From NCBI GenBank assembly GCA_964291635.2, contig OZ219905.1:372001-436000 (forward strand): a stretch of DNA of 64,000 nucleotides, written 5' to 3'. Source of the DNA: JAPPHA01 sp964291635. GTDB taxonomy: Bacteria; Pseudomonadota; Alphaproteobacteria; Rhodobacterales; Rhodobacteraceae. Below the pieces are notes generated by a model. The model did not search any database and was not told the origin of the DNA. It was given only the letters and a program-made list of their open reading frames with translations. The position numbers and the translations under genes are program-made. Numbering within the stretch: the first letter of the stretch is position 1; every line of letters begins with the position of its first letter. Below, piece after piece: positions 53,907 through 63,204 of the stretch.

Positions 53907-55223
53907 TTACCCAGGAAAATCCTGCGCCCGATCCGCCATCTTTTGCGGTCTCGGTCCCCCTGTTGCCCAATCGAGGAGTTCAACCGTATGGACGACCGGG
54001 ACGGGAAGCCCGGACCCGATCTGAACCATGCATCCAACGTTTCCGGCAGCGATGACATCAGGGTTGGTTGCGGCCAGGGCGTCCACCTTGAGATTCCTGA
54101 GCTTTCGGGAAATCTCCGGTTGCAGCAGGTTGTAGGTTCCGGCCGATCCGCAGCACATGTGGGCATTCGCAGGTTCGCAGACCTCGAATCCGGCGGATTC
54201 GAGCAGGGCCTTCGGTTCTTCCCTGATCCTCTGGCCATGCTGGAGCGAACAGGCGGAGTGATACGCAACGCGCATTCCCATGCCCCGCGGGGACGCCCGC
54301 GAAAGAAGGTCATGCTCCGAGACGAATTCGGATATGTCCTTCGCAAGCGAGCCGACGCGGGCGGCGTCTTCGGCGAACTCGGTGTCCCCGAACAGATGCC
54401 CGTAATCCTTGATCGTCGTCCCGCATCCGGAAGCGTTGATGACGATCGCATCAAGACCCCCGGTCGTGAACTCGGCAATCCAGCTTCGGATATTTCGCGC
54501 GGCCTTTTTCCGGCCGTCGGAGACTCGACCCATGTGGTGCTCGAGCGCGCCGCAGCATCCGCTGCCGCCCGGGATGACCACTTCGCATCCATGCCGCCTC
54601 AGAAAGCGGATCGACGCATCGTTGATGTCGGTATCGAGCGCCCTCTGGGCGCAACCCGTCATCAGCACGACCCTCAGGTCGCGGCGACCCAGCGCCGGGA
54701 AGACTTGCGGGTCGTCGTTCCGGCTCACCGGAGGGATCGTCCCGGGAGCAAGGTTCATCATGTCACGTAGGCGGCGGCCCGGTACCAGGAACCGAAAGGG
54801 CCGACCGAACCGGGCAAGCAGGAGGACAAGACGAAACCTGGTCGGATACGGCAGCGTCTTCCGCAGGAACCAGCGAACGACCCGGTCGGCCACCGGGCGG
54901 CGGAAATTGTCTTCGATGTATTCCCGGGCATGATCGACGAGATGCATGTAGTTGACGCCCGAAGGGCACGTGGTCATGCATCCGAGGCACGAAAGGCAAC
55001 GGTCGATGTGCGTGACGGTCTTGCTGTCCGGGGGATCGCCGCGCTCCAGCATGTTCTTGATCATGTAGATGCGCCCGCGCGGGCTGTCGCACTCGTCGCC
55101 AAGGACCCTGTAGGTCGGGCATGTCGCGGTACAAAAACCGCAATGGACGCAGGAACGCAGGATGGCGTTCGATCGCCGCGTCGCGGTATCCTGCAGTTGG
55201 GCTTCGGTGAATTCCGTCTTCAT
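53907..55223 (-). CDS. glcF: Glycolate oxidase iron-sulfur subunit
   Basis: Electron-transfer subunit of glycolate oxidase. 438 residues. Two [4Fe-4S] motifs, CVHCGFCTATCP (about residues 25-36) and CLSCLGCMTTCP (about 76-87), followed by CCG-type domains (GGSGCCGALEHH; AHMCCGSAGTYNL). ATG overlaps the glcE stop as ATGA. Third gene of glcDEF. Confidence 0.95.
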   Translation of the reverse strand: MKTEFTEAQLQDTATRRSNAILRSCVHCGFCTATCPTYRVLGDECDSPRGRIYMIKNMLERGDPPDSKTVTHIDRCLSCLGCMTTCPSGVNYMHLVDHAREYIEDNFRRPVADRVVRWFLRKTLPYPTRFRLVLLLARFGRPFRFLVPGRRLRDMMNLAPGTIPPVSRNDDPQVFPALGRRDLRVVLMTGCAQRALDTDINDASIRFLRRHGCEVVIPGGSGCCGALEHHMGRVSDGRKKAARNIRSWIAEFTTGGLDAIVINASGCGTTIKDYGHLFGDTEFAEDAARVGSLAKDISEFVSEHDLLSRASPRGMGMRVAYHSACSLQHGQRIREEPKALLESAGFEVCEPANAHMCCGSAGTYNLLQPEISRKLRNLKVDALAATNPDVIAAGNVGCMVQIGSGLPVPVVHTVELLDWATGGPRPQKMADRAQDFPG

Positions 55224-56386
55224 GGCAAGTCCGGCTGCGCTCCCATCAATCCCGGGTTGAGAATCTGCCGCGGATCGAATTTTCTTCTGAGCGCGCCGGC
55301 GATCCTTGCGAGGGGCGCCGGTTCGGGGTGAAATGCGCCAAGAGCGTTGCGTGTTTCGGACCCTCCGCGAACGATCATGGCATGCCCCGAAACCTCACAC
55401 AGGCAGTTTCGAACGTCGCTTTGTTCCGGCACCAGCAGCCAGACCAGTCCTCCGCACCAGTCGTACAGGACCCCGATGTCCTCCGAAAATCTGTTTCGTG
55501 CCGACCGCGCAACCCGGGCGCCATCGCCAGGCCGAACCGAGACACGCCAAACGTCGCCGGACTTCCCGTGAAACGCTTCCGCGTCCCGGACCCACCTCCA
55601 TCCCGCGGCCGTCCGCGCAGGATCGGTTTCAATTTCTGCCGTCCCGAGGTCTGACAGCTGCCGGGCCAATCGTTCCGACCGGTACCGGACCGACTCGGAA
55701 AATCCTTCGATCCTGATCATGGTCACGGGATCTCCGTCGATCCCGCGCGGAGTGTGTGCGGCACCGGTAACGCTGAATGGCGACGTGACCGCCCGCGACA
55801 TGGCCGCCATCGCCTGCTCATCGGTCAGTCCCTCGATCAGCACGACCGCCCGTGCTTCCGCCCGCGGCAAGAGCTTGAACGTGACCTCCGTCAGAATGCC
55901 GAGGGTCCCGTAGCTTCCCGCAAGGAGCTTCACCAGGTCGTAGCCGGTCACGTTCTTCATCACGCGCCCTCCGTTCCGGACAACCTTTCCGGTACCGTCG
56001 ACAAACGTGATGCCGATCACGGAGTCGCGGCAGGCGCCTGCCTGGATCCTCCGCGGCCCGGAAGCATTGCATGCAACAACTCCCCCGATCGACGGCTCTC
56101 CGGCGGAGGCGAGGAGGCCGCGGTGGTCCATCGGCTCGAAGGCGAGCTGCTGGCCATGCTCATCCAGTGCCGCCTCGATCTCCGAAAGAGGCGTTCCGGC
56201 TCCGGCACTGAGCGTCAATGCGCCGGGTTCATAGAGTTTGATCCCCGTGATACCGCCGGTGAGGACCGTGTCGTCGGCAGCAACCGGGTTGCCGAGGTCC
56301 TGTCGGGTTCCTCCGCCGTGAATCCGCAGGCCTGACCGGGCTGATGTAATGATCTCCGCGAGTTCGGCTGTCGTCTCCGGTTTCAC
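55220..56386 (-). CDS. glcE: Glycolate oxidase FAD-binding subunit
   Basis: Second flavin-binding subunit of glycolate oxidase. 388 residues from a GTG at 56386 that overlaps the glcD stop (GTGA). PCMH-type FAD domain with GLRIHGGGTRQDLG, GEPSIGGVVACNASGPRR and NVTGYDLVKLLAGSYGTLGILTEVTFKLLP. A longer open frame above 56386 lies inside glcD and is rejected. Confidence 0.94.
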   Translation of the reverse strand: MKPETTAELAEIITSARSGLRIHGGGTRQDLGNPVAADDTVLTGGITGIKLYEPGALTLSAGAGTPLSEIEAALDEHGQQLAFEPMDHRGLLASAGEPSIGGVVACNASGPRRIQAGACRDSVIGITFVDGTGKVVRNGGRVMKNVTGYDLVKLLAGSYGTLGILTEVTFKLLPRAEARAVVLIEGLTDEQAMAAMSRAVTSPFSVTGAAHTPRGIDGDPVTMIRIEGFSESVRYRSERLARQLSDLGTAEIETDPARTAAGWRWVRDAEAFHGKSGDVWRVSVRPGDGARVARSARNRFSEDIGVLYDWCGGLVWLLVPEQSDVRNCLCEVSGHAMIVRGGSETRNALGAFHPEPAPLARIAGALRRKFDPRQILNPGLMGAQPDLP

Positions 56387-57816
56387 GGCCCCAGTCTTTT
56401 CTCCGAAACCGCCAGCGGGAATACCTTCGCCGGATTCAGCAACCAGCACGGATCGAAGACATCCTTCACGCGAACCTGCGCCTCAATGTCGTCCTCGGTG
56501 AACTGGTCCGGCATCAGGTCGCGCTTTTCGACCCCGACGCCGTGTTCTCCGGTCAGGCATCCCCCGGACCGGACGCACAGGCGGAGGATTTCGGCCCCGA
56601 GTGCCTCCGCGAGCTCTATCTGTCCGGGCCCATTCGCATCGAACAGGATCAACGGATGCAGGTTCCCGTCGCCCGCGTGAAACACGTTTGCAACTTCAAG
56701 GCCGAATTTCCCCGAGAGCTCGCCGATCCGTTTCAGCACGTTGGCCAGCTCGGAAACGGGAATCGTACCGTCCAGGCACATGTAGTCGGCGATCTGGCCC
56801 ATCGCTCCGAATGCGGACTTGCGCCCCGCCCAGATCCTTGCCGATTCCGCCCCGCTGCGACTCTCGCGAAGCTCGACCGGTTCGTGCCCGCGGGCGATGC
56901 CGGTGATCCTCGAAAGCTGCTCGGTGATTTCCTCATCCGAGCCTTCGACTTCAATGATCAGCAGAGCCTCGACATCCGGATATCCCGCGCCGGCAAAGGC
57001 TTCGCAGGCCCGAATGCAGGGCCGGTCCATGAACTCGATCGCGACCGGGAGCACGCCGGACCGGATCACGTCCGCCACGCAGGCGCCGGCGGTTTCGCTG
57101 CTGTCAAATCCAACCAGTACCGGGCGAGCGCCTTCCGGTTTCCTCAGGATCCGGAGTGTCGCTTCCGTAACCACGCCCAACTGGCCCTCCGAGCCGCAGA
57201 TGACCCCGAGGTAGTCGAGTCCGGGCGCATCCAGGTTCGCCCCGCCGATGTCGACGACTTCACCATCCATCATCACCATCCGGACACCCAGCAGGTTGTT
57301 CGTCGTGACGCCGTACTTGAGGCAATGCGCGCCGCCCGCGTTCATCCCGATGTTGCCGCCGATGGCGCATGCGAGCTGGCTCGAAGGATCCGGCGCATAG
57401 AAAAACCCGTTGGTCTCCACAGCGTCGGTGACGCCGAGATTGGTGATCCCGGCCTGGACCCGGATGAATCGGTTCTCGTAGTCGATCTCGAGTACCGAGT
57501 TCATTTTCGATACTCCGAGGACGACACTGTCCGCAGTCGGGAGGGATCCTCCCGCAAGCGAAGTCCCTGATCCTCTCGGCACGACCGGCACGCTCATCTC
57601 CGAGCAGATCTTCAGTACGGATACGACCTCTTCCGTTGACGAAGGGAGCACAGCGGCAAGCGGCGGGCACCGGTAGGCTGTCAGACCATCGCATTCGTAG
57701 GCCCTGAGCTCGTTTTCGCCGTCGATCACGGATTCGTAAGGCAAGGCTTCCATCAATCGTGCGATGACCAGGCTCCTTTTCGCCAGGACAGCAGCATTCG
57801 GGACCGGCATGTCCAT
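56383..57816 (-). CDS. glcD: Glycolate oxidase subunit GlcD (FAD-linked)
   Basis: Catalytic flavoprotein that oxidises glycolate to glyoxylate. 477 residues. FAD-binding PCMH domain: VPVVPRGSGTSLAGGSLP and CAIGGNIGMNAGGAHCLKYGVTTNNLLG; C-terminal substrate domain with FHAGDGNLHPLILFD and GEHGVGVEKRDLM. ATG at 57816 has GGAG 8 bases upstream. First gene of the operon; glyoxylate produced here could feed the Mcl1 reaction in reverse, an inference only. Confidence 0.95.
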   Translation of the reverse strand: MDMPVPNAAVLAKRSLVIARLMEALPYESVIDGENELRAYECDGLTAYRCPPLAAVLPSSTEEVVSVLKICSEMSVPVVPRGSGTSLAGGSLPTADSVVLGVSKMNSVLEIDYENRFIRVQAGITNLGVTDAVETNGFFYAPDPSSQLACAIGGNIGMNAGGAHCLKYGVTTNNLLGVRMVMMDGEVVDIGGANLDAPGLDYLGVICGSEGQLGVVTEATLRILRKPEGARPVLVGFDSSETAGACVADVIRSGVLPVAIEFMDRPCIRACEAFAGAGYPDVEALLIIEVEGSDEEITEQLSRITGIARGHEPVELRESRSGAESARIWAGRKSAFGAMGQIADYMCLDGTIPVSELANVLKRIGELSGKFGLEVANVFHAGDGNLHPLILFDANGPGQIELAEALGAEILRLCVRSGGCLTGEHGVGVEKRDLMPDQFTEDDIEAQVRVKDVFDPCWLLNPAKVFPLAVSEKRLGP

Positions 57817-58266
57817 CGTCACGTCTCCGTCAATTCAGGTGCCTGGATGTCCATGAGCGGCCGCTTGCGCCAATTGACCGGAACAAACCTGTTGATCGTA
57901 CGATTTTGTACTCGGGAAATCACATCCGGACAATGGGATTGCGTCAGGGCAATCGCGTCTCAATTCAAGCTGCAATTGGGTGATTGCCGGATTTTTTCGG
58001 CCGAACCGGTGAGCATCAGCGGGAAGATGTGGATCCAACCTGCTGCCTTGGACTTACCATGCCTTGAATTGACCCTTCAGCCAAGCGCCATCCGGGCAAG
58101 ACTGGGCGCAGGGCAACGGATGACGGCGAAGCTTTCCTGTCCATACTCGCGGTTGCGCGGTTGCGCAAGCCACCCACATTCATGGTGACATCGAAGCCCA
58201 GCAAGGGGAATTTCCGATCCGATGCCGGGTCCGCTCGGGATACGACGCCGGGGCGCCAATGGCTGG
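57817..58266. other. Intergenic region upstream of glcD
   Basis: About 450 bases with no supported gene. A perfect 10-bp palindrome ATCGTACGAT lies at 57895-57904, about 80 bases upstream of glcD, in a suitable place for a regulator of the glc operon; no glcC-type gene is adjacent. The rest shows nothing. Confidence 0.45.
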
Positions 58267-60366
58267 TCAACGACCCTCTAGCCTCCATGCGGCAACGCAC
58301 GTGACAAGTGCGGCGAGCAGGAGAAGCCAGGACGGAAACAGCGGTTGCTGGCGAACATCGGTGACCAGCACAGCATCCCGGCGTACGACACCGACCCAGT
58401 CGCGACCTGCGGCAACCCTCCCCTCGCGTACGTGCCGGATGTCGGGAGTCCTGTCCCGGTCGAGGCGAACGATTGCGCCCCTCGTCGACTCCACGAGTCC
58501 GGACAACACGGCCGATGTCGCCAGCGGGTTTTCAAACTCGCGTGGCGCTGGAGACCCGACGACGGCGACCCGCACCAGATCGCCCTCTCTCAAGACATGA
58601 ACGCCGCTTTCAAGTCCTTCGATCCCTGCCCGCCAACGCCCTCGCGAAACCGGCTCCATGTCACTTTCGATCCGTTCGCCGCCCGGGGTCGTCATCGAAA
58701 GCCGCGGAACCCGGTCCGTCATGGTCCGCCGTGTCACGACGAGTCCGCTTCCCGACGATTCCGCTTCGAGCCGTTCCTCTTCCAGTTCGGGTTCCTTCAT
58801 CGCCCAATGCGCGAGTCGGCGCAGCAACTCGAGTTGCGGTCCCCCACCGTCGTGGCCGCGTGTCCACAACCAGGCCTGATCGGAAAGAAGCATGGCGATT
58901 CGACCCTCGCCGAACCGGTCGAGAATCAGCAGGGGACGCGCGTCCGGACCATTCATGATGGTCTGGCCATGTTCGGCGACCGCTTCCACCAGGCGGTACC
59001 AGCTGCCCCACACCTGTTCTTCGCCGGGGTCGTCAGCACCGTTCAGCCCGGGTGCGGGAACACTTGCCAGGTCTTCGGTCACCGGATGTATGCTGCCGAG
59101 ATCGGTGACTTCCGGCAGATAGGCGCGTTGAACGAGTTTTCCGGTCGGGCGCGCGGGCAGGACCTCCGACAGGGCGGTTCGGTAGAGACCTCCAGGCCCC
59201 GCCATGGCCGGCCCGGCGGCGACGAGCAACGCTCCGCCACCCCGAACATATTCGACGACGTTCGCCAGGTAAATTCCGGGCAGTATTCCGCGAATCTCGT
59301 AACGGTCGAAGATGATCAGGTCGAATTCGTCGATCTTGTTCAGGAACAATTCGCGCACCGGAAACTCGATCAGGGCGAGTTCCTGAACGGGAACACTGTC
59401 TGTCTTTGTCGGCGGGCGAAGAATCGTGAAATGCACGAGATCGACCGAACCATCGGATTTCAGCAGGTTTCTCCAGGACCGTTCACCCGCATACGGGAGT
59501 CCCGAGACCAGCAGGACCCGCAACCGGTCGCGAACCCCGTTTACGGAAATGACGGAAACGTTGTTGCGGTCGGTCAACTCCCCGGCCACTGGCGTCACCT
59601 CGACCTGCAAGTGATTAAGCCCGCCGCGCGATAGGTTTACCGAGAGTTCCACTTCCTGGCCGACGGGAACGCGGGCCCTCCTGCTGTCTCCACCGTTGAT
59701 TGAAATCGTGACTTCCGCCGCGCCCGAGATTCCCGCCGGGACCTCGCCCTTGTCCTCGATGCGGAAGGCCAGCCGAAATTCCTCGTCGACGATGGCGAAC
59801 GACGGCGCCCTTCGGACCACGACCCGCCTGTCCCACTCATCAGCCCTCCCCGACAAAACCAGGTGAACGGGCGCCGGGAAGTCATCGAGAACGCCCCCAT
59901 CATGGACTTGCCCGTCCGAGACGATAATGGCTCCCGCGATTCGATCCGGCGCCACGTCCGCGGCCGCCGCGGCGAGGGCAGAGAGAACCATCGAACCGCT
60001 GTCGCTGTCTCCGGGATTGTTCCGGACATCGACCCTCACGGTCTCGACACCGTCCGATTCCAGCGCCGAGAGCTCTTCAGACAATTCCGCAAGCGCAACT
60101 GCGGACTGTTGCGGACGACCGGCGATTGCCTGGCTCTCGGTTTGATCGTGAACCAGGAATACAACGTCCGACAGGTCCTCGTGTTCCTCCTGTCTCAGGA
60201 CGGGTTCAATCAGGGCAACAACAAGGACTCCCGTTGCCAGCGCCCGAAGCCACCATCCGGACAGTCCGCGCCAGAGCGCAATTGCCGCCGCCGCCGCCGC
60301 AAATACGGCGACGATTGCGACGATCGGAACCGGCAACAGCGGCAAAAGTGAGAGTTCGGCCTCCAT
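58267..60366 (-). CDS. Large membrane protein with glutamine-amidotransferase-like domain (unknown function)
   Basis: 699 residues. Two membrane segments at the N-terminus (VPIVAIVAVFAAAAAAIALW and LRALATGVLVVALIEPVL), a VWA-like region (DVVFLVHDQTESQAIAG, AGAIIVSDGQVHDGG), a central part with DLIIFDRYEIRGI and YVRGGGALLVAAGP resembling class I amidotransferase-like domains, and a C-terminal membrane segment (LFPSWLLLLAALVTCVAAWRL). It closes the operon with the BatA/DUF4159 and DUF58 genes; relatives occur in MoxR-linked operons of unknown purpose. Confidence 0.78.
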   Translation of the reverse strand: MEAELSLLPLLPVPIVAIVAVFAAAAAAIALWRGLSGWWLRALATGVLVVALIEPVLRQEEHEDLSDVVFLVHDQTESQAIAGRPQQSAVALAELSEELSALESDGVETVRVDVRNNPGDSDSGSMVLSALAAAAADVAPDRIAGAIIVSDGQVHDGGVLDDFPAPVHLVLSGRADEWDRRVVVRRAPSFAIVDEEFRLAFRIEDKGEVPAGISGAAEVTISINGGDSRRARVPVGQEVELSVNLSRGGLNHLQVEVTPVAGELTDRNNVSVISVNGVRDRLRVLLVSGLPYAGERSWRNLLKSDGSVDLVHFTILRPPTKTDSVPVQELALIEFPVRELFLNKIDEFDLIIFDRYEIRGILPGIYLANVVEYVRGGGALLVAAGPAMAGPGGLYRTALSEVLPARPTGKLVQRAYLPEVTDLGSIHPVTEDLASVPAPGLNGADDPGEEQVWGSWYRLVEAVAEHGQTIMNGPDARPLLILDRFGEGRIAMLLSDQAWLWTRGHDGGGPQLELLRRLAHWAMKEPELEEERLEAESSGSGLVVTRRTMTDRVPRLSMTTPGGERIESDMEPVSRGRWRAGIEGLESGVHVLREGDLVRVAVVGSPAPREFENPLATSAVLSGLVESTRGAIVRLDRDRTPDIRHVREGRVAAGRDWVGVVRRDAVLVTDVRQQPLFPSWLLLLAALVTCVAAWRLEGR

Positions 60367-60378
60367 TGGTTCAGGCCT

Positions 60379-63204
60379 CTATTGCCCAAGGCGCTCCAGG
60401 AGCGCGGGGACGTGAACCTGGTCGGACTTGTAGTTGCCGGTGAGGACATACATGATCAGGTTGATGCCAAACCGGAAGGCGCGTTCCCGCTGGCGCATTC
60501 CGCTGGCGCCGTGTCCGACGGGAAGGAGGAACCGTCCGTCGTCGTCGATGGCCCAGGCGGACGCCCAGTCGTTGCTGCCGATCACAACCGGGGTGACCCC
60601 GTCATTCAGGTGCCTGAACGGGACCCCGGCCAATTGCTCCGCCTCGTCCGGCGCCGCCTCCACCCAGAGGTCGGTGCCCCGATGACGACCCGGGAAGTCC
60701 TGGATCAGGTAGAACGAACGTGTCAGGACGTGATCCGGGGGAACAGGCTCCAGGGGGGGGACACCCAGCCCTTCGACAATCTGCCGGAAACGCAGGGTGT
60801 TCGGGCTTTCACCTCCATATGAACCCAGGTCGCCGTCAAGCGTGTCGAACAGGACGACGCCTCCGGTACGCAAGAACGTGTTCAACCTGCGGATCGCATC
60901 ATCCCCCGGCAGCGGCTGGTCCGCGACGACAGGCCAGTAGAGGAAAGGATAGACACTCAGGTCGTCAACTGCCGGATCTATGCCTACAGGCTCAACCGGT
61001 TCAACGGATGTCCGCTGGAAAAGAACTGTCGACAGACCCAAAAGCCCCGCTGCCGACACGGCGTCCTGCCTCTGGTTTCCGGTCAGGACATAGGCAAGAA
61101 CCGTGTTGTTTGCGGCGTATGACTGCTGCAACCCGCTTTCCCGGCTCGCCTCCTGTGCCTTTGCCCCGCCCGTGCCCGCCAGCAGGGACAGGGTGACGAG
61201 CGCGGCAACTCCGCCGGCGAAAGCCGCAACGGTCGGGCCGGCGCCTCTTGCCCGCACTGTTCCGGTGATCCTCCCGGTAAGCCACAGAGTGGCGATCAGG
61301 TCGACGACAAGAAGCAGAACGGCTGCAGTGAGGAACCACGGCTTGAGATCGCGTTCGCCGGCAGCCGAAAGAGAACTGACATCGATATCCGCCGGCCACG
61401 AAGCGGTGACAAGCTCCCGGTCGGGACCTATCACGTTCAGGGCGATCCGGCGATTCCCGCTCTCGTAAATGCCTGGCGGCATGTCCCCCCTTGGGCGGGC
61501 GCTCGCCAGTTGTTCGCCCGGAACCGCGGGCAACGAGTCTTCGTCGCGGAGCGTCCCGTATGCGTCCATGACACGCACCGGCGTCCAGTTCAATCCAACA
61601 AGCAGCTCCGGCGCCGCGCCCTTTCGCCGTGCCGAGATGGCAAGCCTGTCAAGCATATCCACAAACAGCCCGGAAAGCGGGAGGCTCGACCAACCGGAAT
61701 CGGCGCTGACGTGAAACAGGATAACCCGCCCGAGACCCAGGTCACGCGCGGTGATCAACGGCGTCCCGTCCTGGAGTTCGGCCAGCGTCCGTTCCGAAAG
61801 GTTCGGGCCCGGTTGCGCCATGACCTGCCTCCTGACACGCACGTCATCCGGAATCGGAAGGCCTGCAAATGGTCCTTGTTTCGGAAATGCGCCGAGGCGT
61901 TTCGGGTCTCCCCACGACAGCGCTCCTCCGACGTGGCGACCGCCTGCACGCAGACGAACAGGCAACAGGGGATCGGATTCCTGCGGATCGCTTCCGAGCG
62001 CAGCCAGCTGCGGACCCGCGAACCGCAGCAGCAATCCGCCGGCATCAACCCATCTTTCGACCCTTGCCGTCTCGTCAGGTGTCAACCGACCAACGTCGGC
62101 AAACACCAGGACATCGGGATCGACGGAGAGCGCGTCAGCCAGTTCCACCTCGATGATTTCAGCAGTCGGTGCAAATGCCTGCCTCAGATAGTGAAGCGGT
62201 GAAAGCAGGAGATTCCCTTCCTGCTCGGTTGTTCCGCCGATCAGGGCAACGCGATGCCGCCGAACCGCGTCGTCCATGATCACGATCTCTCCGCCGGACC
62301 TGGCCGATTCAAGCGAGATGTACTGGACGCGATTGCTGATCTCCGTCGGCAGGTCGAGAGCGACATCCAGCGAGACGGCACCGTCTTCCATCAACGCCTG
62401 TTCGCGACCGAGAACCCGGTTGATTCCCAAGGGCCCGGGTCCGACCGCAACCAGGCGATGGTCATCGCCGCCGGAGCCTTCTTCGCGAACTACGGTCACA
62501 GTCAGTTTTCCGTTTTCGATTCTTGGGTCGCGGAGAGCCGTCGTGACCTCGTCACTGGTAATGACGCTCATTCGCCCCTTCGACCGGAGCAGCGAGACGA
62601 GACGTTCCCTCTCTGCCGCTTCATGCGTCAGCCCGTCTGAAAGCCAGACCGAATCGAACGCACCATCAAGGGCCTCCAGAACGTCGGTCCATTCGGAATA
62701 AAGTGGATCCCATGCTTGCGGTTCGAGACCCTGAACCCGTTCAAGCTCGCCCTGACCGGTCCCGAAAACGATCGGATCGCGGGCGCGGGGAGCGTCTGTC
62801 CACTGGACCACCGCAACCGGGCGCGCGTTTGCCTGGGCGCGTCGCAGGAGTTCCTCGACCTTCTGTTTCCGGACCTCCCAGTCGCCGGCACTTGCCCAGC
62901 TCCCGTCGAGCGAAACCAGGAGGGCCGCATCGGCCCGGAACTCGGAGTTCGGATCCTTGACCGGGCCGGCGAACCCGACGATGACTGCAGCCAGCGCAAG
63001 CATGCGCAGCAACAGGAGCCACCACGGGGTTCGGTCGGGCGTCGTCTCCTCGTCACGAAGTCCCAACAAGAGAACGACCGGTGGAAACCTTGACCGCATC
63101 GGCGCCGGAGGAGTTGCGCGAAGCAACCACCAGAGAATCGGCAGGGACAAAAGTCCAGCAAGGAGAAACGGCTGGACGAACCCGAAACCCGCGAGTTCAA
63201 TCAA
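60379..63204 (-). CDS. BatA-type / DUF4159-domain membrane protein
   Basis: 941 residues from a TTG at 63204 overlapping the DUF58 stop. N-terminal BatA-like segment (FVQPFLLAGLLSLPILWWLLRATPP), a VWA-like domain (ADAALLVSLDGSWASAGDWE), a middle amidotransferase-like domain (DVLVFADVGRLTPDETARVERWVDAGGLLLRFAG), two membrane segments (LTAAVLLLVVDLIATLWL; AFAGGVAALVTLSLLAG), and a C-terminal DUF4159 domain (YPFLYWPVVADQPLP, FLRTGGVVLFDTLDG). Probably envelope-associated; function unknown. Confidence 0.82.
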   Translation of the reverse strand: MIELAGFGFVQPFLLAGLLSLPILWWLLRATPPAPMRSRFPPVVLLLGLRDEETTPDRTPWWLLLLRMLALAAVIVGFAGPVKDPNSEFRADAALLVSLDGSWASAGDWEVRKQKVEELLRRAQANARPVAVVQWTDAPRARDPIVFGTGQGELERVQGLEPQAWDPLYSEWTDVLEALDGAFDSVWLSDGLTHEAAERERLVSLLRSKGRMSVITSDEVTTALRDPRIENGKLTVTVVREEGSGGDDHRLVAVGPGPLGINRVLGREQALMEDGAVSLDVALDLPTEISNRVQYISLESARSGGEIVIMDDAVRRHRVALIGGTTEQEGNLLLSPLHYLRQAFAPTAEIIEVELADALSVDPDVLVFADVGRLTPDETARVERWVDAGGLLLRFAGPQLAALGSDPQESDPLLPVRLRAGGRHVGGALSWGDPKRLGAFPKQGPFAGLPIPDDVRVRRQVMAQPGPNLSERTLAELQDGTPLITARDLGLGRVILFHVSADSGWSSLPLSGLFVDMLDRLAISARRKGAAPELLVGLNWTPVRVMDAYGTLRDEDSLPAVPGEQLASARPRGDMPPGIYESGNRRIALNVIGPDRELVTASWPADIDVSSLSAAGERDLKPWFLTAAVLLLVVDLIATLWLTGRITGTVRARGAGPTVAAFAGGVAALVTLSLLAGTGGAKAQEASRESGLQQSYAANNTVLAYVLTGNQRQDAVSAAGLLGLSTVLFQRTSVEPVEPVGIDPAVDDLSVYPFLYWPVVADQPLPGDDAIRRLNTFLRTGGVVLFDTLDGDLGSYGGESPNTLRFRQIVEGLGVPPLEPVPPDHVLTRSFYLIQDFPGRHRGTDLWVEAAPDEAEQLAGVPFRHLNDGVTPVVIGSNDWASAWAIDDDGRFLLPVGHGASGMRQRERAFRFGINLIMYVLTGNYKSDQVHVPALLERLGQ